DNA of 64,000 nt from Actinobaculum massiliense (GTDB lineage Bacteria; Actinomycetota; Actinomycetes; Actinomycetales; Actinomycetaceae). The translations under genes and the position numbers were made by a program. The notes below the pieces were generated by a model that saw only the letters and a program-made list of their open reading frames with translations, was not told the origin of the DNA and searched no databases. The stretch spans positions 71,896 through 135,895 of the forward strand of contig NZ_LN881717.1 in assembly GCF_001457435.1 (NCBI RefSeq), in the 5' to 3' direction. Positions 1 through 8,019 of the stretch are shown here, in pieces (position 1 is the stretch's first letter; every line of letters begins with the position of its first letter).

Positions 1-467
1 TGGATTACGGGAAGTACAAGTACGAATCCGCCCAAAAGGAACGCGCGGCGCGGCGCAACCGTTCGAACGCGCAACTGAAGTCGATTCGTATCGGTATGAA
101 AATCGATCAGAACGACTACAACACCAAGAAATCTCAGGCGGAGCGTTTCCTTAACGGCGGGGACAAGGTTAAGTTCGACCTTCGTTTCCGCGGCCGTGAG
201 CAGTCGCGCCCGCAACTCGGTGTTGAGCTTCTGAACGGCTTGGCCGAGGATCTTGCCGAGGTTTCGACAGTTGAATCAGCCCCTCGTGCGGAAGGACGCA
301 ATATGTCCATGGTGCTCGCGCCCATCCGCAAGAAGACCGAAGCGAAGTCGGACCAGCGGCGTCGTCGTGAGGCTGAGCGGGAAACCCGCCGGCAGCAGGG
401 CGCCGAGCGCGCCAAACGCCAGCAAGAAAACGCTCGCGCCAATGCCGAGGCCCGCTCGCAACAGTAG
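1..467 (+). CDS. infC: Translation initiation factor IF-3, C-terminal part (5' end outside window)
   Basis: The reading frame is open from the left edge (phase starts at base 3) to a TAG at 465-467. IF-3 binds the 30S subunit, prevents premature 50S joining and proofreads initiator tRNA. The visible part starts in the linker (DYGKYKYE) and contains the C-terminal domain with RIGMKIDQNDY and KAERFL-like helices, seen here as KSQAERFLNGGDKVKFDL. It is followed by a basic, Arg/Gln/Ala-rich tail of about 35 residues that goes beyond the core fold. The gene leads the classic infC-rpmI-rplT operon, with rpmI 52 bp downstream. Any L20-dependent leader would lie upstream of the window. The internal ATG at 96 is not the true start. 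Confidence 0.95.
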   Translation, partial: DYGKYKYESAQKERAARRNRSNAQLKSIRIGMKIDQNDYNTKKSQAERFLNGGDKVKFDLRFRGREQSRPQLGVELLNGLAEDLAEVSTVESAPRAEGRNMSMVLAPIRKKTEAKSDQRRRREAERETRRQQGAERAKRQQENARANAEARSQQ

Positions 468-519
468 ACAAACCGGAAAAACAATAAATTGCCGCTTTGG
501 CGGCGTAAGAGGACGAATT

Positions 520-714
520 ATGCCTAAGAACAAGACCCACTCGGGTATCAAGAAGCGCGTTCGCCGCACCGGAAGCGGCAAGCTCATGCGTGAGCAGGCG
601 AATAAGCGCCACCTGCTGGAGCACAAGCGTTCGACGCGCAAGCGTCGCCTTTCTGCGGACCAGCCGGTCGATCGTTCCAATGCGAAGCAGGTTAAGCGCC
701 TGCTGGGCATCTAG
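520..714 (+). CDS. rpmI: 50S ribosomal protein L35
   Basis: The product is 64 residues, the usual length for bL35, beginning MPKNKTHSGIKKR and ending KQVKRLLGI. It is very basic, with the family-typical GSGKLMREQANKRH and LEHKRSTRKRR stretches that contact 23S rRNA. I chose the ATG at 520, preceded by AGAGGA at 508-513, rather than the long upstream in-frame extension that overlaps infC, because the family starts exactly here. It is the second gene of infC-rpmI-rplT, 25 bp before rplT. Confidence 0.97.
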   Translation: MPKNKTHSGIKKRVRRTGSGKLMREQANKRHLLEHKRSTRKRRLSADQPVDRSNAKQVKRLLGI

Positions 715-739
715 AGGCTTTGGGGAAAAGGAGAAGTAG

Positions 740-1123
740 ATGGCACGCGTCAAGCGTTCTGTTAACGCAAAGAAGAAGCGCCGCACCGTACTCGAGCGCG
801 CATCCGGTTACCGCGGTCAGCGTTCGCGCCTTTACCGTAAGGCCAAGGAGCAGGTCACTCACTCGTTCGTATACAACTACAACGATCGTAAGAAGCGGAA
901 GAATAACTTCCGTCGCCTGTGGATCCAGCGCATTAACGCCGCCGCGCGTGCGCAGGGCATGACCTACAACCGCTTTATGCAGGGTCTGAGCCTGGCCGAG
1001 ATCGATATCGATCGCCGCCAGCTCGCCGACCTCGCTGTGAACGACGTCGAGACGTTCAACGGTCTGGTTGAGGCCGCTCGCGCCGCCCTCCCCGAGGACG
1101 TCAACGCGCCGCGCAACGCCTAG
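740..1123 (+). CDS. rplT: 50S ribosomal protein L20
   Basis: This 127-residue basic protein begins [19 protein letters not shown] and carries the L20 signatures [13 protein letters not shown] and [22 protein letters not shown]20 is an early 50S assembly protein and, in several bacteria, the translational repressor of this operon. The start ATG at 740 follows a GGAGAAG Shine-Dalgarno at 730-736. It is the last gene of the operon and is closed by a strong terminator 24 bp downstream. Confidence 0.97.
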   Translation: MARVKRSVNAKKKRRTVLERASGYRGQRSRLYRKAKEQVTHSFVYNYNDRKKRKNNFRRLWIQRINAAARAQGMTYNRFMQGLSLAEIDIDRRQLADLAVNDVETFNGLVEAARAALPEDVNAPRNA

Positions 1124-1146
1124 GCTTTTGGTGCACTAAGCACTAG

Positions 1147-1184
1147 CTCCCCGCTTCGAACTAGTTTCGGGCGGGGAGTTTTTG
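1147..1184 (+). terminator. Rho-independent terminator of infC-rpmI-rplT
   Basis: An 8-bp GC-rich stem, CTCCCCGC (1147-1154) pairing with GCGGGGAG (1171-1178), is followed directly by TTTTT. It lies 24 bp after rplT. Confidence 0.88.
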
Positions 1185-1221
1185 CTACTCGCGGGGCGCG
1201 CCGGACGGGGGAGGCGCGGCT

Positions 1222-1227
1222 TATGAT
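1222..1227 (+). promoter_or_regulatory. -10 box of a leaderless promoter for the glycerophosphodiesterase gene
   Basis: TATGAT ends 6 nt before the ATG at 1234, so transcription would start at or next to the start codon. No Shine-Dalgarno sequence is present. The same spacing recurs at other genes in the window. Confidence 0.6.
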
Positions 1228-1233
1228 TTTTCT

Positions 1234-1965
1234 ATGGCACCGATTTTCTTCGCCCATCGCGGCCTCTCGGCGCAGGCCCCCGAAAACACTTTCGCGGCCT
1301 TTGAAGCCGCCCGCGCAGCTGGATTTAGCTGGTTTGAAACCGACGTCGACGCCACCCGCGACGGGGAGCTGGTGCTCTTGCACGATGCGAGCGTGGACCG
1401 AACAACCAATGGCGCGGGCCCCCTGAAAGAGCTGACCGCCGCCGAAGTTCGCGAGTTGGATGCCGGCTCCTGGTTCGCGCCAGAGTTTTCCGGAGAACGC
1501 GTCCCCACCTTGCGTGATTTCCTTCGTTTCCTGGCCGAAACCAATACACGGGCAAACGTGGAGCTGAAGCCATCAGGCGGCCGTGCGCGCAAGGCGGCGT
1601 ACCTAGCGGCCGTGCTCAATGAACTCGCCGCGGCCGAGCCAGAGGAGATCCTTATTTCCTCCTTTGACCACGAATTATTGCGGGACTTTCACGAAGCTGC
1701 GGCCGAGTTTCCTATCGGCGCGCTGGTTGAAGGGGTGAATTGGCAGTTCCGGTGGCGTGAAATCATGGCTTTTACCGGCGCCAGCGCATTGCATCCGGGA
1801 GACGCGGAACTTGATCAAGACACGCTCGAACAGGTTCGCGCGGCGGGCTACGCGGTTAACGTATGGACGGTTGATGATTCGCGGCGCGCCGAAAAGCTGA
1901 TCAACTGGGGCGCCACGGGAATTTTCACCAACGTGGACTTAAACCGCGCGCATCTAGCGAGCTAG
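1234..1965 (+). CDS. Glycerophosphodiester phosphodiesterase (GDPD family)
   Basis: This 243-residue TIM-barrel protein hydrolyses glycerophosphodiesters to glycerol-3-phosphate and an alcohol. The family motifs are clear: FFAHRGLSAQAPENT at the N-terminus (catalytic His-Arg), FETDVDATRDGELVLLHD (metal-binding Glu-x-Asp and catalytic His), VELK in the middle, and VNVWTVDD near the C-terminus. No signal peptide is visible, so the enzyme is probably cytoplasmic (UgpQ-like). The ATG at 1234 is supported by a -10 hexamer 6 nt upstream (leaderless). The gene is monocistronic, after the rplT terminator and 150 bp before the SpoU methylase. Confidence 0.92.
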   Translation: MAPIFFAHRGLSAQAPENTFAAFEAARAAGFSWFETDVDATRDGELVLLHDASVDRTTNGAGPLKELTAAEVRELDAGSWFAPEFSGERVPTLRDFLRFLAETNTRANVELKPSGGRARKAAYLAAVLNELAAAEPEEILISSFDHELLRDFHEAAAEFPIGALVEGVNWQFRWREIMAFTGASALHPGDAELDQDTLEQVRAAGYAVNVWTVDDSRRAEKLINWGATGIFTNVDLNRAHLAS

Positions 1966-2115
1966 CCGGCTGGCGAACCGGTCCAAGTCGCATCTGGCGA
2001 GCCTATCCAGCCAAGCCCGGATCCAGCCAAAACAAGAGCCTGCGCACCCCACGGCGAGCCGGATACACGGGCTAGCGCGTTTGCAAAAGCGGGCGTCAGG
2101 GGCGAATATGGTCGA

Positions 2116-2985
2116 ATGGAGAAACCGCCCAGCCGCGCCCAGGTAGAGCGAGCGCGCAAACTCAGCCACGCCGAATCCCGCAAGCGATTTTTGCAGACGC
2201 TTGTTGAGGGGCCTCAGGGCGTACGCGAGCTTTTGCGCTGGCACCCGGAGATGGTTCGCGACGTCTATATCACCGCGTCAGCTCTTCAGCGCCACGGCGA
2301 TATTGCTGAGCTCCTCGAGGCGGGGGAGGTGTTTTGGCATCGCACCGAGGCAGAGACCGTTGCGCACATTTCGGCGGATGCGCAAGGAATGGTTGCTGTC
2401 ATAGATATTCCCACCCCTCCGAGCCTCGCGGACGCCATGCACGAAACGCCGCAGCTGATTGTGGCGACCCTCGATGTGCAAGATCCGGGAAATGTGGGCA
2501 CAATTATTCGTAGCGCGGATGCGGCGGGGGCTGACTGCGTGATTCTTGGCAAAGGATCCGCCGAGATCTGGAGCCCCAAAACTGTTCGCTCCACCGCGGG
2601 CTCACTTTTCCATTTGCCCGTGCTACCTCAAATTGACATTTCTGTACTGGCGGCGGCGTGCCGGGAGCACCATATCCCCCTGCTAGCCGCGGACGGCTAC
2701 GGTGAATGGGATCTCGCGGCTCTGGCGGCGCTGGCTAACGAAGCGAATATCCTCGGAACTCCAGCTCCTGAAATTGATTTGCGCGGCCCGGTGACTTGGC
2801 TTTTCGGAAACGAGGCACGCGGGTTTGCCGGTGTTGAACCAGTGTGGGACGCGTCAGTTTCTATTCCTCTATACGGGCACGCCGAGTCCCTCAACGTCGC
2901 CATGTCCGCCGCGATTCTTACTTCGACGACGGCGATGCTCCAGCGCTCGGGTAGCGCGGTCGAGCAGGAGGCTACGGGCCGGTGA
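2116..2985 (+). CDS. TrmH/SpoU-family rRNA 2'-O-methyltransferase
   Basis: This 289-residue SPOUT methyltransferase has an N-terminal substrate-binding domain (about residues 1-110) and a C-terminal SpoU domain with all three motifs: NVGTIIRSADAAGAD (motif 1), VTWLFGNEARG (motif 2) and IPLYGHAESLNVAMSAAIL (motif 3). These form the trefoil knot that binds S-adenosylmethionine. It resembles TsnR/RlmB-type 23S rRNA methylases, commonly found between rplT and pheS in actinobacteria, as here. The start ATG at 2116 has no good Shine-Dalgarno; a TATGGT hexamer lies just 3 nt upstream. The stop overlaps the next start by 4 nt, so the two are probably cotranscribed. The exact methylated nucleotide cannot be read from sequence. 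Confidence 0.9.
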   Translation: MEKPPSRAQVERARKLSHAESRKRFLQTLVEGPQGVRELLRWHPEMVRDVYITASALQRHGDIAELLEAGEVFWHRTEAETVAHISADAQGMVAVIDIPTPPSLADAMHETPQLIVATLDVQDPGNVGTIIRSADAAGADCVILGKGSAEIWSPKTVRSTAGSLFHLPVLPQIDISVLAAACREHHIPLLAADGYGEWDLAALAALANEANILGTPAPEIDLRGPVTWLFGNEARGFAGVEPVWDASVSIPLYGHAESLNVAMSAAILTSTTAMLQRSGSAVEQEATGR

Positions 2986-3794
2986 GAAGAAAGCTGAGCC
3001 GGGCGGCGATTTTGGTCGGGGTAGCGGGAATCAACCACGTGGTCAAACAAACCGCGCGCCAGAACACCCCGTTCCGCCGCGCGTGGGAACACCATTTATT
3101 GACGCAGCTAGAGCGGCTCGAGCAGAAAGCGACCAGCGGGGCAGAGCTCCCCTTCATCTACGTGGCTCTGGGAGATAGCGCCGCGCAGGGATTGGGCGCG
3201 GCGCGGATTGAAGAAGGGTACGTGCCGCTGGTCGCGAGCGGGGTGGCGCAAGCCTCCGGGCGCGAGGTCGCGCTACTCAATCTATCGCTTTCGGGCGCCA
3301 CCGCCGCATCCGTGCTCGCCACCCAGCTACCGCAACTTGCCGGGATGCGGATTGCCGGGCGTCCGCTGAAGCCGGACCTAGTTACTCTCGACATTGGTGG
3401 CAATGACGTCGGCGTTGCGAATCTCGAGCTCTCTCGCTTCCGAGACGTGTTCACCGAGATCACTTCATGGTTGACGACGCCGACCGTCGTCTTGGATTTA
3501 CCCACTTACCGGCCTTTGCGTAAGGACGTGGTGGAGCGAGCGGCGCTTATATCGGCAACAATTCGCGGGATTGCCGGCAGCGCCGGGCTGCGCGTAGCGG
3601 AAATCGAAGCGGTTTCTCGCTCGCTTTCGGTGCCAAAATACATGTTTAACTACCATGCTCCGGACTTCTTCCATCCCAACTCGCCCTGGTATCGGGTGTG
3701 GGCCGAGGTCGTTCTTTCCCAGGTCTGCAAAGAATTTAATTGGCCCGATGTTGCTGTAGACGACCTGCCGGATTTTCCCATCGAGCGCCTCTAA
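2982..3794 (+). CDS. SGNH/GDSL-family hydrolase
   Basis: A 270-residue lipase/esterase-like protein starts with GTG at 2982, inside the upstream stop (GTGA overlap). Block I is ALGDSAAQGLGA (nucleophile Ser), block III is DIGGNDVG (oxyanion Asn), and block V is DFFHPN (Asp-x-x-His of the triad). A short hydrophobic segment near residues 6-20 might act as an uncleaved membrane anchor, but there is no clear cleavage site. The natural substrate (lipid ester, cell-wall acetyl group or other) is unknown. Translational coupling to the methylase probably reflects operon structure rather than shared function. Confidence 0.85.
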   Translation: MRRKLSRAAILVGVAGINHVVKQTARQNTPFRRAWEHHLLTQLERLEQKATSGAELPFIYVALGDSAAQGLGAARIEEGYVPLVASGVAQASGREVALLNLSLSGATAASVLATQLPQLAGMRIAGRPLKPDLVTLDIGGNDVGVANLELSRFRDVFTEITSWLTTPTVVLDLPTYRPLRKDVVERAALISATIRGIAGSAGLRVAEIEAVSRSLSVPKYMFNYHAPDFFHPNSPWYRVWAEVVLSQVCKEFNWPDVAVDDLPDFPIERL

Positions 3795-3858
3795 CACGCG
3801 CGCAGAAGTCTTTGAGTGGACAAGAGTTCTACCCGGGATTGCTTGGCCGGCAAATGCG

Positions 3859-3897
3859 AAGCGGGCGGATGGAAATAGAATTTCCATCCGCCCGCTT
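3859..3897. terminator. Bidirectional terminator between convergent genes
   Basis: A perfect 17-bp inverted repeat (arms 3859-3875 and 3881-3897) encloses a 5-nt loop. The arms end in AAA/TTT at the loop. It sits between the GDSL hydrolase (plus strand) and the LEA-like gene (minus strand) and can serve both. Confidence 0.8.
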
Positions 3898-3932
3898 GTA
3901 GCTAGGCTAGCTTTGCGCCTTTCGGGAGAAAG

Positions 3933-4223
3933 CTAGTTGTTTTCGCCGTTGACCTGGTCCTTGAGGTGCTCGAAGCCTTCCTTGGCGGCGTCGCCTGCAT
4001 CGGAAGCGGCATCCTTGGCCTTCTCGCCAGCGTCCTGAGCCTTGTCCTTGGCGTTCTCCTCGTGATCGTCTCCGGTTACCTTCTCGACAACTTCATCGAG
4101 CTTCTCCTTGGCGGCGTCACCGAACTCCTTGGCGCGGTCTCCGGCCTTCTGACCAAATTCCTTGGCGCGATCGACAGCTTCCTGACCAGCTTCCTTCGCG
4201 CGGTTCAAAAATTCGTTTGCCAT
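3933..4223 (-). CDS. Small LEA-like hydrophilic stress protein
   Basis: This 96-residue protein is very rich in Lys, Glu, Asp, Ala and Gly, with no Cys or Trp. It carries degenerate 11-residue repeats (RAKEFGQKAGD, RAKEFGDAAKE, KAQDAGEKAKD), the amphipathic-helix pattern of group 3 LEA and apolipoprotein-like proteins. Such proteins are disordered in water and fold into helices on drying or at membranes. The start ATG at 4223 has a strong GAGGAGG Shine-Dalgarno. The gene is alone between a terminator and the 3' end of uxaC. A role in stress protection is inferred from composition only; a CsbD-like or cell-envelope role is possible. Confidence 0.75.
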   Translation of the reverse strand: MANEFLNRAKEAGQEAVDRAKEFGQKAGDRAKEFGDAAKEKLDEVVEKVTGDDHEENAKDKAQDAGEKAKDAASDAGDAAKEGFEHLKDQVNGENN

Positions 4224-4356
4224 GATTTACCTCCTCATGGATCGTCAAAACTTGAACGTCCCCAGGTTAACACGTGGAATGCATTACCGAATAAGTTTTG
4301 CGCAGTCACCACGCTTTAGGCGTACACGCACCCTCCCCGGAGACGGCCTTCGAGTA

Positions 4357-5784
4357 CTATCCGTTGACCTTGAAAGCGCGGGACGGAATCGTCGAAACCA
4401 AATCCGCCGCGATTTCCAGTGCCACATCCATGTCCAGACGATGCTCGGCAACCAAGCGCGCCAGGTAGCCCGCATCAACGCGGCGAGCCACATCGTGGCG
4501 GGCCGGAATAGAGGCAAATGCGCGGGTGTCATCAATCATGCCGGACGTCTTATAGAACGTGCCGTAGGGGGTTACCTGCTCGCGGTAACGGGTGATGGCA
4601 TCGGCGTCGTCGATAAACCACCACGGGGCGCCAACGTAAACCGAGCGGTAGTAGCCGGCAAGCGCCGCGAGCTCACGCTGGAACACATCCTGATCCATCG
4701 TGAAGGCGACCAGCTGGAAGTTCGGGTGGTTGCCGTACTCGGTCAGCATTGGCTGCAGGTTGCGGGTGTACTCCACCTTGATCGGGATATCGCCGCCTAC
4801 GTCCGCGCCGTAATCGGCGAACGCCTGCTCATCGTGGTTACGGTAAACCGCCGGGTGCATGGTCATCACCAGGCCGTCCTCGGTGGCCAAACGAGCCTGA
4901 TCGTTGATCATGTGGCGGCGCAGACGATCGCCGTCCTCCGGCGAAATCTTCCCGGCCAGCGCCTGGCTGTAGAGATTCTCCGCTTCGCTGTCCGAAAGAC
5001 GGGCGGTACCCGGGTCGCGGTGCGAGTGGTCGGAGGAAACCGCGCCGTGCTCCTTGAAGTAGAGGCGACGCTTACGCATGGCCTCAACGTGGCCGGCATA
5101 GGTGGAAACATCCTGATCGGCCGTCTCGCCGAGCTTCTCGGTGAGCTCCTTGAAGGTGGCGCGAGCCGGCTCCAGATAAGCATCGGGGCGGAAGGTTGGG
5201 ATCACGCGGCCATCCCAGCTCGGATCGTCGGCCAGCTGCTTGTGGTACTTCAGATCGTCGCACGGATCGTCGGTGGTCGCGAGGACCGCAAGGTTGAAGC
5301 GGTGGTAAAGGGAGCGGGGGAGGAACTCTTCGGTGGTGAGTGCCTCGTTGATCTGATCGTAGATCTCATCCGCGGTTTCTTCGGACGGGCGGACGCGAAT
5401 GCCGAAGACGTCGTAGAACTCTGATTCAAACCAGAACTGCACGGCGGTGCCGCGGAAAACCCACCAGTTCTTGCAGAACAGGCGCCAGGCTTCACGGGAC
5501 TTCTCCGGGGTCATTGGCGAACCGACCGGTACGCCGAGATCCTTTAACTCCACCCCGGCAACTGAATGCAGAATTCGGTTGGTGTAGTGATCCGGGGTGA
5601 GAAGCATGGTGGTGGGATCGGTGAAAGGCTCGTTGTCGGCCAGCCACTGGGGCGGAACATGGCCATGGGGAGAGATGATCGGATGCTTCTGCTCTTCCTC
5701 GTACAGTTCACGCGCGATCTTGCGAACCGCGGGATCTGCTGGGAAGAGGCGATCCGGATGAAGCTCTAGGGGCTTGGGTGACAT
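4357..5784 (-). CDS. uxaC: Glucuronate isomerase
   Basis: This 475-residue protein has the UxaC fold of the amidohydrolase superfamily. It converts D-glucuronate to D-fructuronate (and galacturonate to tagaturonate), the first intracellular step of hexuronate catabolism. Family signatures include IISPHGHVPPQWLADNEP at residues 37-54 (metal-binding His-x-His), LTPDHYTNRIL, NWWVFRGTAVQFWFE, and the C-terminal VGAPWWFID and SGMIDDTRAF. The start ATG at 5784 has an AGGAGG Shine-Dalgarno 8 nt upstream. A 22-bp palindrome lies 22 bp ahead of the start and suggests repression. A symporter gene is divergent across a 458-bp gap, and uidA lies 3 kb away. Fructuronate reductase, mannonate dehydratase and KDG kinase genes are not in the window. 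Confidence 0.95.
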   Translation of the reverse strand: MSPKPLELHPDRLFPADPAVRKIARELYEEEQKHPIISPHGHVPPQWLADNEPFTDPTTMLLTPDHYTNRILHSVAGVELKDLGVPVGSPMTPEKSREAWRLFCKNWWVFRGTAVQFWFESEFYDVFGIRVRPSEETADEIYDQINEALTTEEFLPRSLYHRFNLAVLATTDDPCDDLKYHKQLADDPSWDGRVIPTFRPDAYLEPARATFKELTEKLGETADQDVSTYAGHVEAMRKRRLYFKEHGAVSSDHSHRDPGTARLSDSEAENLYSQALAGKISPEDGDRLRRHMINDQARLATEDGLVMTMHPAVYRNHDEQAFADYGADVGGDIPIKVEYTRNLQPMLTEYGNHPNFQLVAFTMDQDVFQRELAALAGYYRSVYVGAPWWFIDDADAITRYREQVTPYGTFYKTSGMIDDTRAFASIPARHDVARRVDAGYLARLVAEHRLDMDVALEIAADLVSTIPSRAFKVNG

Positions 5785-5805
5785 ATGATCCTCCTGAATT
5801 ACGGG

Positions 5806-5827
5806 TTTTGGTCATCGGTGACCAAAA
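5806..5827. promoter_or_regulatory. Palindromic operator in front of uxaC
   Basis: TTTTGGTCA (5806-5814), a 4-nt spacer, then TGACCAAAA (5819-5827) make a perfect 9+9 palindrome. The TGGTC..GACCA core resembles sites of FadR/GntR-subfamily regulators, which commonly control hexuronate genes. It lies between a possible -10 (TATTCT on the minus strand, 5840-5845) and the uxaC start, the place expected for a repressor. No regulator gene is present nearby. Confidence 0.6.
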
Positions 5828-5839
5828 TCTTCACCGTCC

Positions 5840-5845
5840 AGAATA
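5840..5845 (-). promoter_or_regulatory. Possible -10 of the uxaC promoter
   Basis: TATTCT on the minus strand lies about 55 bp before the uxaC start. The -35 region is weak. The operator palindrome would cover roughly +8 to +30 relative to the predicted transcription start. Confidence 0.4.
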
Positions 5846-6024
5846 GCCGTAAATGTGACCTGTCGCGCATTACATTTAGAGAAACGCCCGTTTCGCGGAG
5901 TGAAATTCAACATACTCGCCGCTTGAAAACGGTATTTTTTGCGTTAATGAACGGTGAACGGAAAGGGGGTTAACGAATCTGCGAAACGCCAAAAAGGCCC
6001 AATTTCGTTGGATAAAGACCTACG

Positions 6025-6030
6025 TATACT
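6025..6030 (+). promoter_or_regulatory. Candidate -10 box upstream of the symporter gene
   Basis: TATACT, a near-consensus -10, is followed after exactly 7 nt by GTG at 6038. It is the best promoter candidate in the 458-bp divergent region for rightward transcription into the GPH symporter. No clear -35 is seen. Confidence 0.45.
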
Positions 6031-6037
6031 GAGAGCC

Positions 6038-6091
6038 GTGAGCGAGCGTGAAGATGCGCTCGGTCGTTTGCTATCCACGCGACGGATCTGA
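6038..6091 (+). CDS. Possible 17-residue leaderless upstream ORF
   Basis: GTG at 6038, 7 nt after a TATACT box, opens a 17-codon frame reading MSEREDALGRLLSTRRI and ending in TGA. It could be a leaderless leader peptide for the symporter (start at 6243, 151 nt downstream), the N-terminal relic of a lost regulator gene, or chance. The internal complementary segments GAGCG and CGCTC could form a hairpin. The remaining leader up to 6242 shows no other coding signal. Evidence is positional only. Confidence 0.3.
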   Translation: MSEREDALGRLLSTRRI

Positions 6092-6242
6092 GGGGGGCTA
6101 ACTTTAACCGTTGCTTTTTACATAAACTGAGTGGCGACACTCGAAGGTGGCGTTGCGCGGGCTAAGGTGCTGGCGCGGCGGCAACGGTGGCGACGGTGCA
6201 TACCGGATCTGCTTTCGATTTCATTCGTTGAAAGGCGAAACT

Positions 6243-7976
6243 ATGGTGAATGAAAATAAGGCTCTTCAGGAGGAAGTGGAACGCCTCCAAAAGGAGTATG
6301 ACCAATACAAGGATTTGCGGGTTTACACCAAGAAGCCCGTAACCATGTTCCGCTCCATCGGATTTGGAACCGTGGACTTTATGGGCGGCGGATGGAACAC
6401 CATCATTTCCGGCCTCCTATTGTTCTTCTTTTCGAATTACGGTGGTTTGACCGCAACGCAAGGCGCCACGATCCTTGCGGTTGCACGTATCGTTGACGCG
6501 ATTACCGCGGTGTTTATTGGAACCCTGACGGACAACCTCTACCGGATGAAGGTCGGCCGTCGCTTCGGACGCCGCCACTTCTTCCTTTTGGTCGCCGGCC
6601 CGGCGATTGCGATTGTCTTCCCGTTCCTGTGGCTGACGCAGATGGGCTTCTGGTACTACCTGGTTATCTACCTCATCATTGAGATTCTCATCGCAATGAT
6701 CCTGATTCCGTGGGAAACCCTTCCCACCGAGATGACCGAGGATTACACCGAGCGTACGAAGCTTTCTTCGACCCGTATGTTCCTCTCTGCTACCGGTACC
6801 TTCGCGGCCTTCTTCATTCCGGCCATCGTGCGTGGCACCGGAAATCCGAACGCCTACCTTATCACCGGTATCGTCCTCGGCATCCTCTACTTCTGCGGCG
6901 TGATGTTCACCTACTTCACCACCTGGGAGAAGGCGCTCGATCCGCAGACGATTATCGATATGGAAACCCGCCCGAAGCTTGGCTTTGCCGGATCCGTCAA
7001 GCACACCTGGAACGAGTTCGTTTCGGTGTTCAAGCTTTCCTCCTACGTCAAGCACCTGGGCGTCTACCTCTTCTCCTTCACCGGTAAGGACGTCTACGCC
7101 TCGGCGCTGACCTTCTTCGCGGTGTACGTCCTCTACCAGACTGAGTCGCAGGGTCTGTGGCTGCAGGCAGTGTCGATTATCGGCCTGCCCGTCACGGTTG
7201 CCGCTGGCTTCCTCATGGTGAAGAAGGGCCCGCGCTTCCTGTGGTCGCTCTCCTTCTCCCTCATCCTGGTAGCGCTGGCCGGCGTCGGCGCGGTTTACCT
7301 CATGAAGCCGAACAACCCGTTCGCGTGGATGCTGGTTACCGCCGTTGTCTACCAGTCGGGCCGCGCAATCCTCGAGTTCACGCCGTGGAACGTGTACCCG
7401 TTCATGCCGGACGTTGACTACGTGATGACCCGCGAACACCGCGCCGGTATTTACGCTTCGGTGATGACCTTCTTCCGTAAGCTCACCGGCGCTATCGGCA
7501 CCTGGATGGTTGGTTTCATTATGGACCACACCGGATACGCCAAGCCGCTGGAGGCCGGAGAAGCCCTCAAAGCCGGATTCGCCACCGCGAACGCTGACGG
7601 TAAGCCGGATAAGGTTGATTGGGCCGGATTCATGGATAGCGTGGGAGCTCAGCCGCTCACCGATATCAACGGTTTCGATCCGTGCTCGGCCACCGCTGCC
7701 AAGTGCGAGGTTGTGCAGAGCTCCGGTGCTATTTCCGGTATCGCTTTCGTGACGATCATCCTCCCGGCGATTCTCATCGCTTGCGCGTGGGTCATCTCGC
7801 ACTTCGTGTACCTCAACAAGGAAACACACGACATCCTCATGGAGGAGACCCGCCGCCTCGAAGCCGGTGGCTCCAAGGCCGATGTGACGCCCGAAGCGAA
7901 GAACGTTTTGGAGAAGCTCACCGGTCACAAGTACGAGACTCTGTGGCCTGAAGTTCCCCTCTACGCCCAGGACTAA
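6243..7976 (+). CDS. GPH-family hexuronide/glucuronide:cation symporter
   Basis: This 577-residue MFS-type membrane protein of the glycoside-pentoside-hexuronide family (GusB/UidB, MelB, XylP relatives) has about 12 hydrophobic segments from residue 45 to 540. Family features include FGTVDFMGGGWNTI at the first helix, a basic loop GRRFGRRHFF after the second and third helices, and IPWETLPTEMTEDYTERTKL. An N-terminal cytoplasmic coiled-coil-like stretch (residues 1-30) and a loop of about 60 residues with two Cys before the last helix are unusual additions. ATG 6243 is preferred over an in-frame ATG at 6147 because the upstream part is not GPH-like. Location between uxaC and uidA supports import of glucuronides or glucuronate; the substrate is inferred. 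Confidence 0.85.
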   Translation: MVNENKALQEEVERLQKEYDQYKDLRVYTKKPVTMFRSIGFGTVDFMGGGWNTIISGLLLFFFSNYGGLTATQGATILAVARIVDAITAVFIGTLTDNLYRMKVGRRFGRRHFFLLVAGPAIAIVFPFLWLTQMGFWYYLVIYLIIEILIAMILIPWETLPTEMTEDYTERTKLSSTRMFLSATGTFAAFFIPAIVRGTGNPNAYLITGIVLGILYFCGVMFTYFTTWEKALDPQTIIDMETRPKLGFAGSVKHTWNEFVSVFKLSSYVKHLGVYLFSFTGKDVYASALTFFAVYVLYQTESQGLWLQAVSIIGLPVTVAAGFLMVKKGPRFLWSLSFSLILVALAGVGAVYLMKPNNPFAWMLVTAVVYQSGRAILEFTPWNVYPFMPDVDYVMTREHRAGIYASVMTFFRKLTGAIGTWMVGFIMDHTGYAKPLEAGEALKAGFATANADGKPDKVDWAGFMDSVGAQPLTDINGFDPCSATAAKCEVVQSSGAISGIAFVTIILPAILIACAWVISHFVYLNKETHDILMEETRRLEAGGSKADVTPEAKNVLEKLTGHKYETLWPEVPLYAQD

Positions 7977-7986
7977 GACCATAGTT

Positions 7987-8004
7987 TTACCGAATCTTCG
8001 GTAA
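7987..8004 (+). terminator. Small hairpin after the symporter gene
   Basis: TTACCGA (7987-7993) pairs with TCGGTAA (7998-8004) around a 4-nt loop, 10 bp after the stop. There is no T-run, so termination is only possible. Confidence 0.35.
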
Positions 8005-8019
8005 CGCACCGGTCGCACA

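Noticed and set aside
4222-5424. 400-codon plus-strand ORF opposite uxaC
   Set aside because: It is the antisense shadow of uxaC in high-GC DNA; its translation is Val/Arg/Gly-rich with no family pattern and no ribosome-binding site.
6417-8018. 533-codon minus-strand ORF opposite the symporter
   Set aside because: Shadow of the GPH symporter; low-complexity His/Glu/Arg/Gly composition, no domain.
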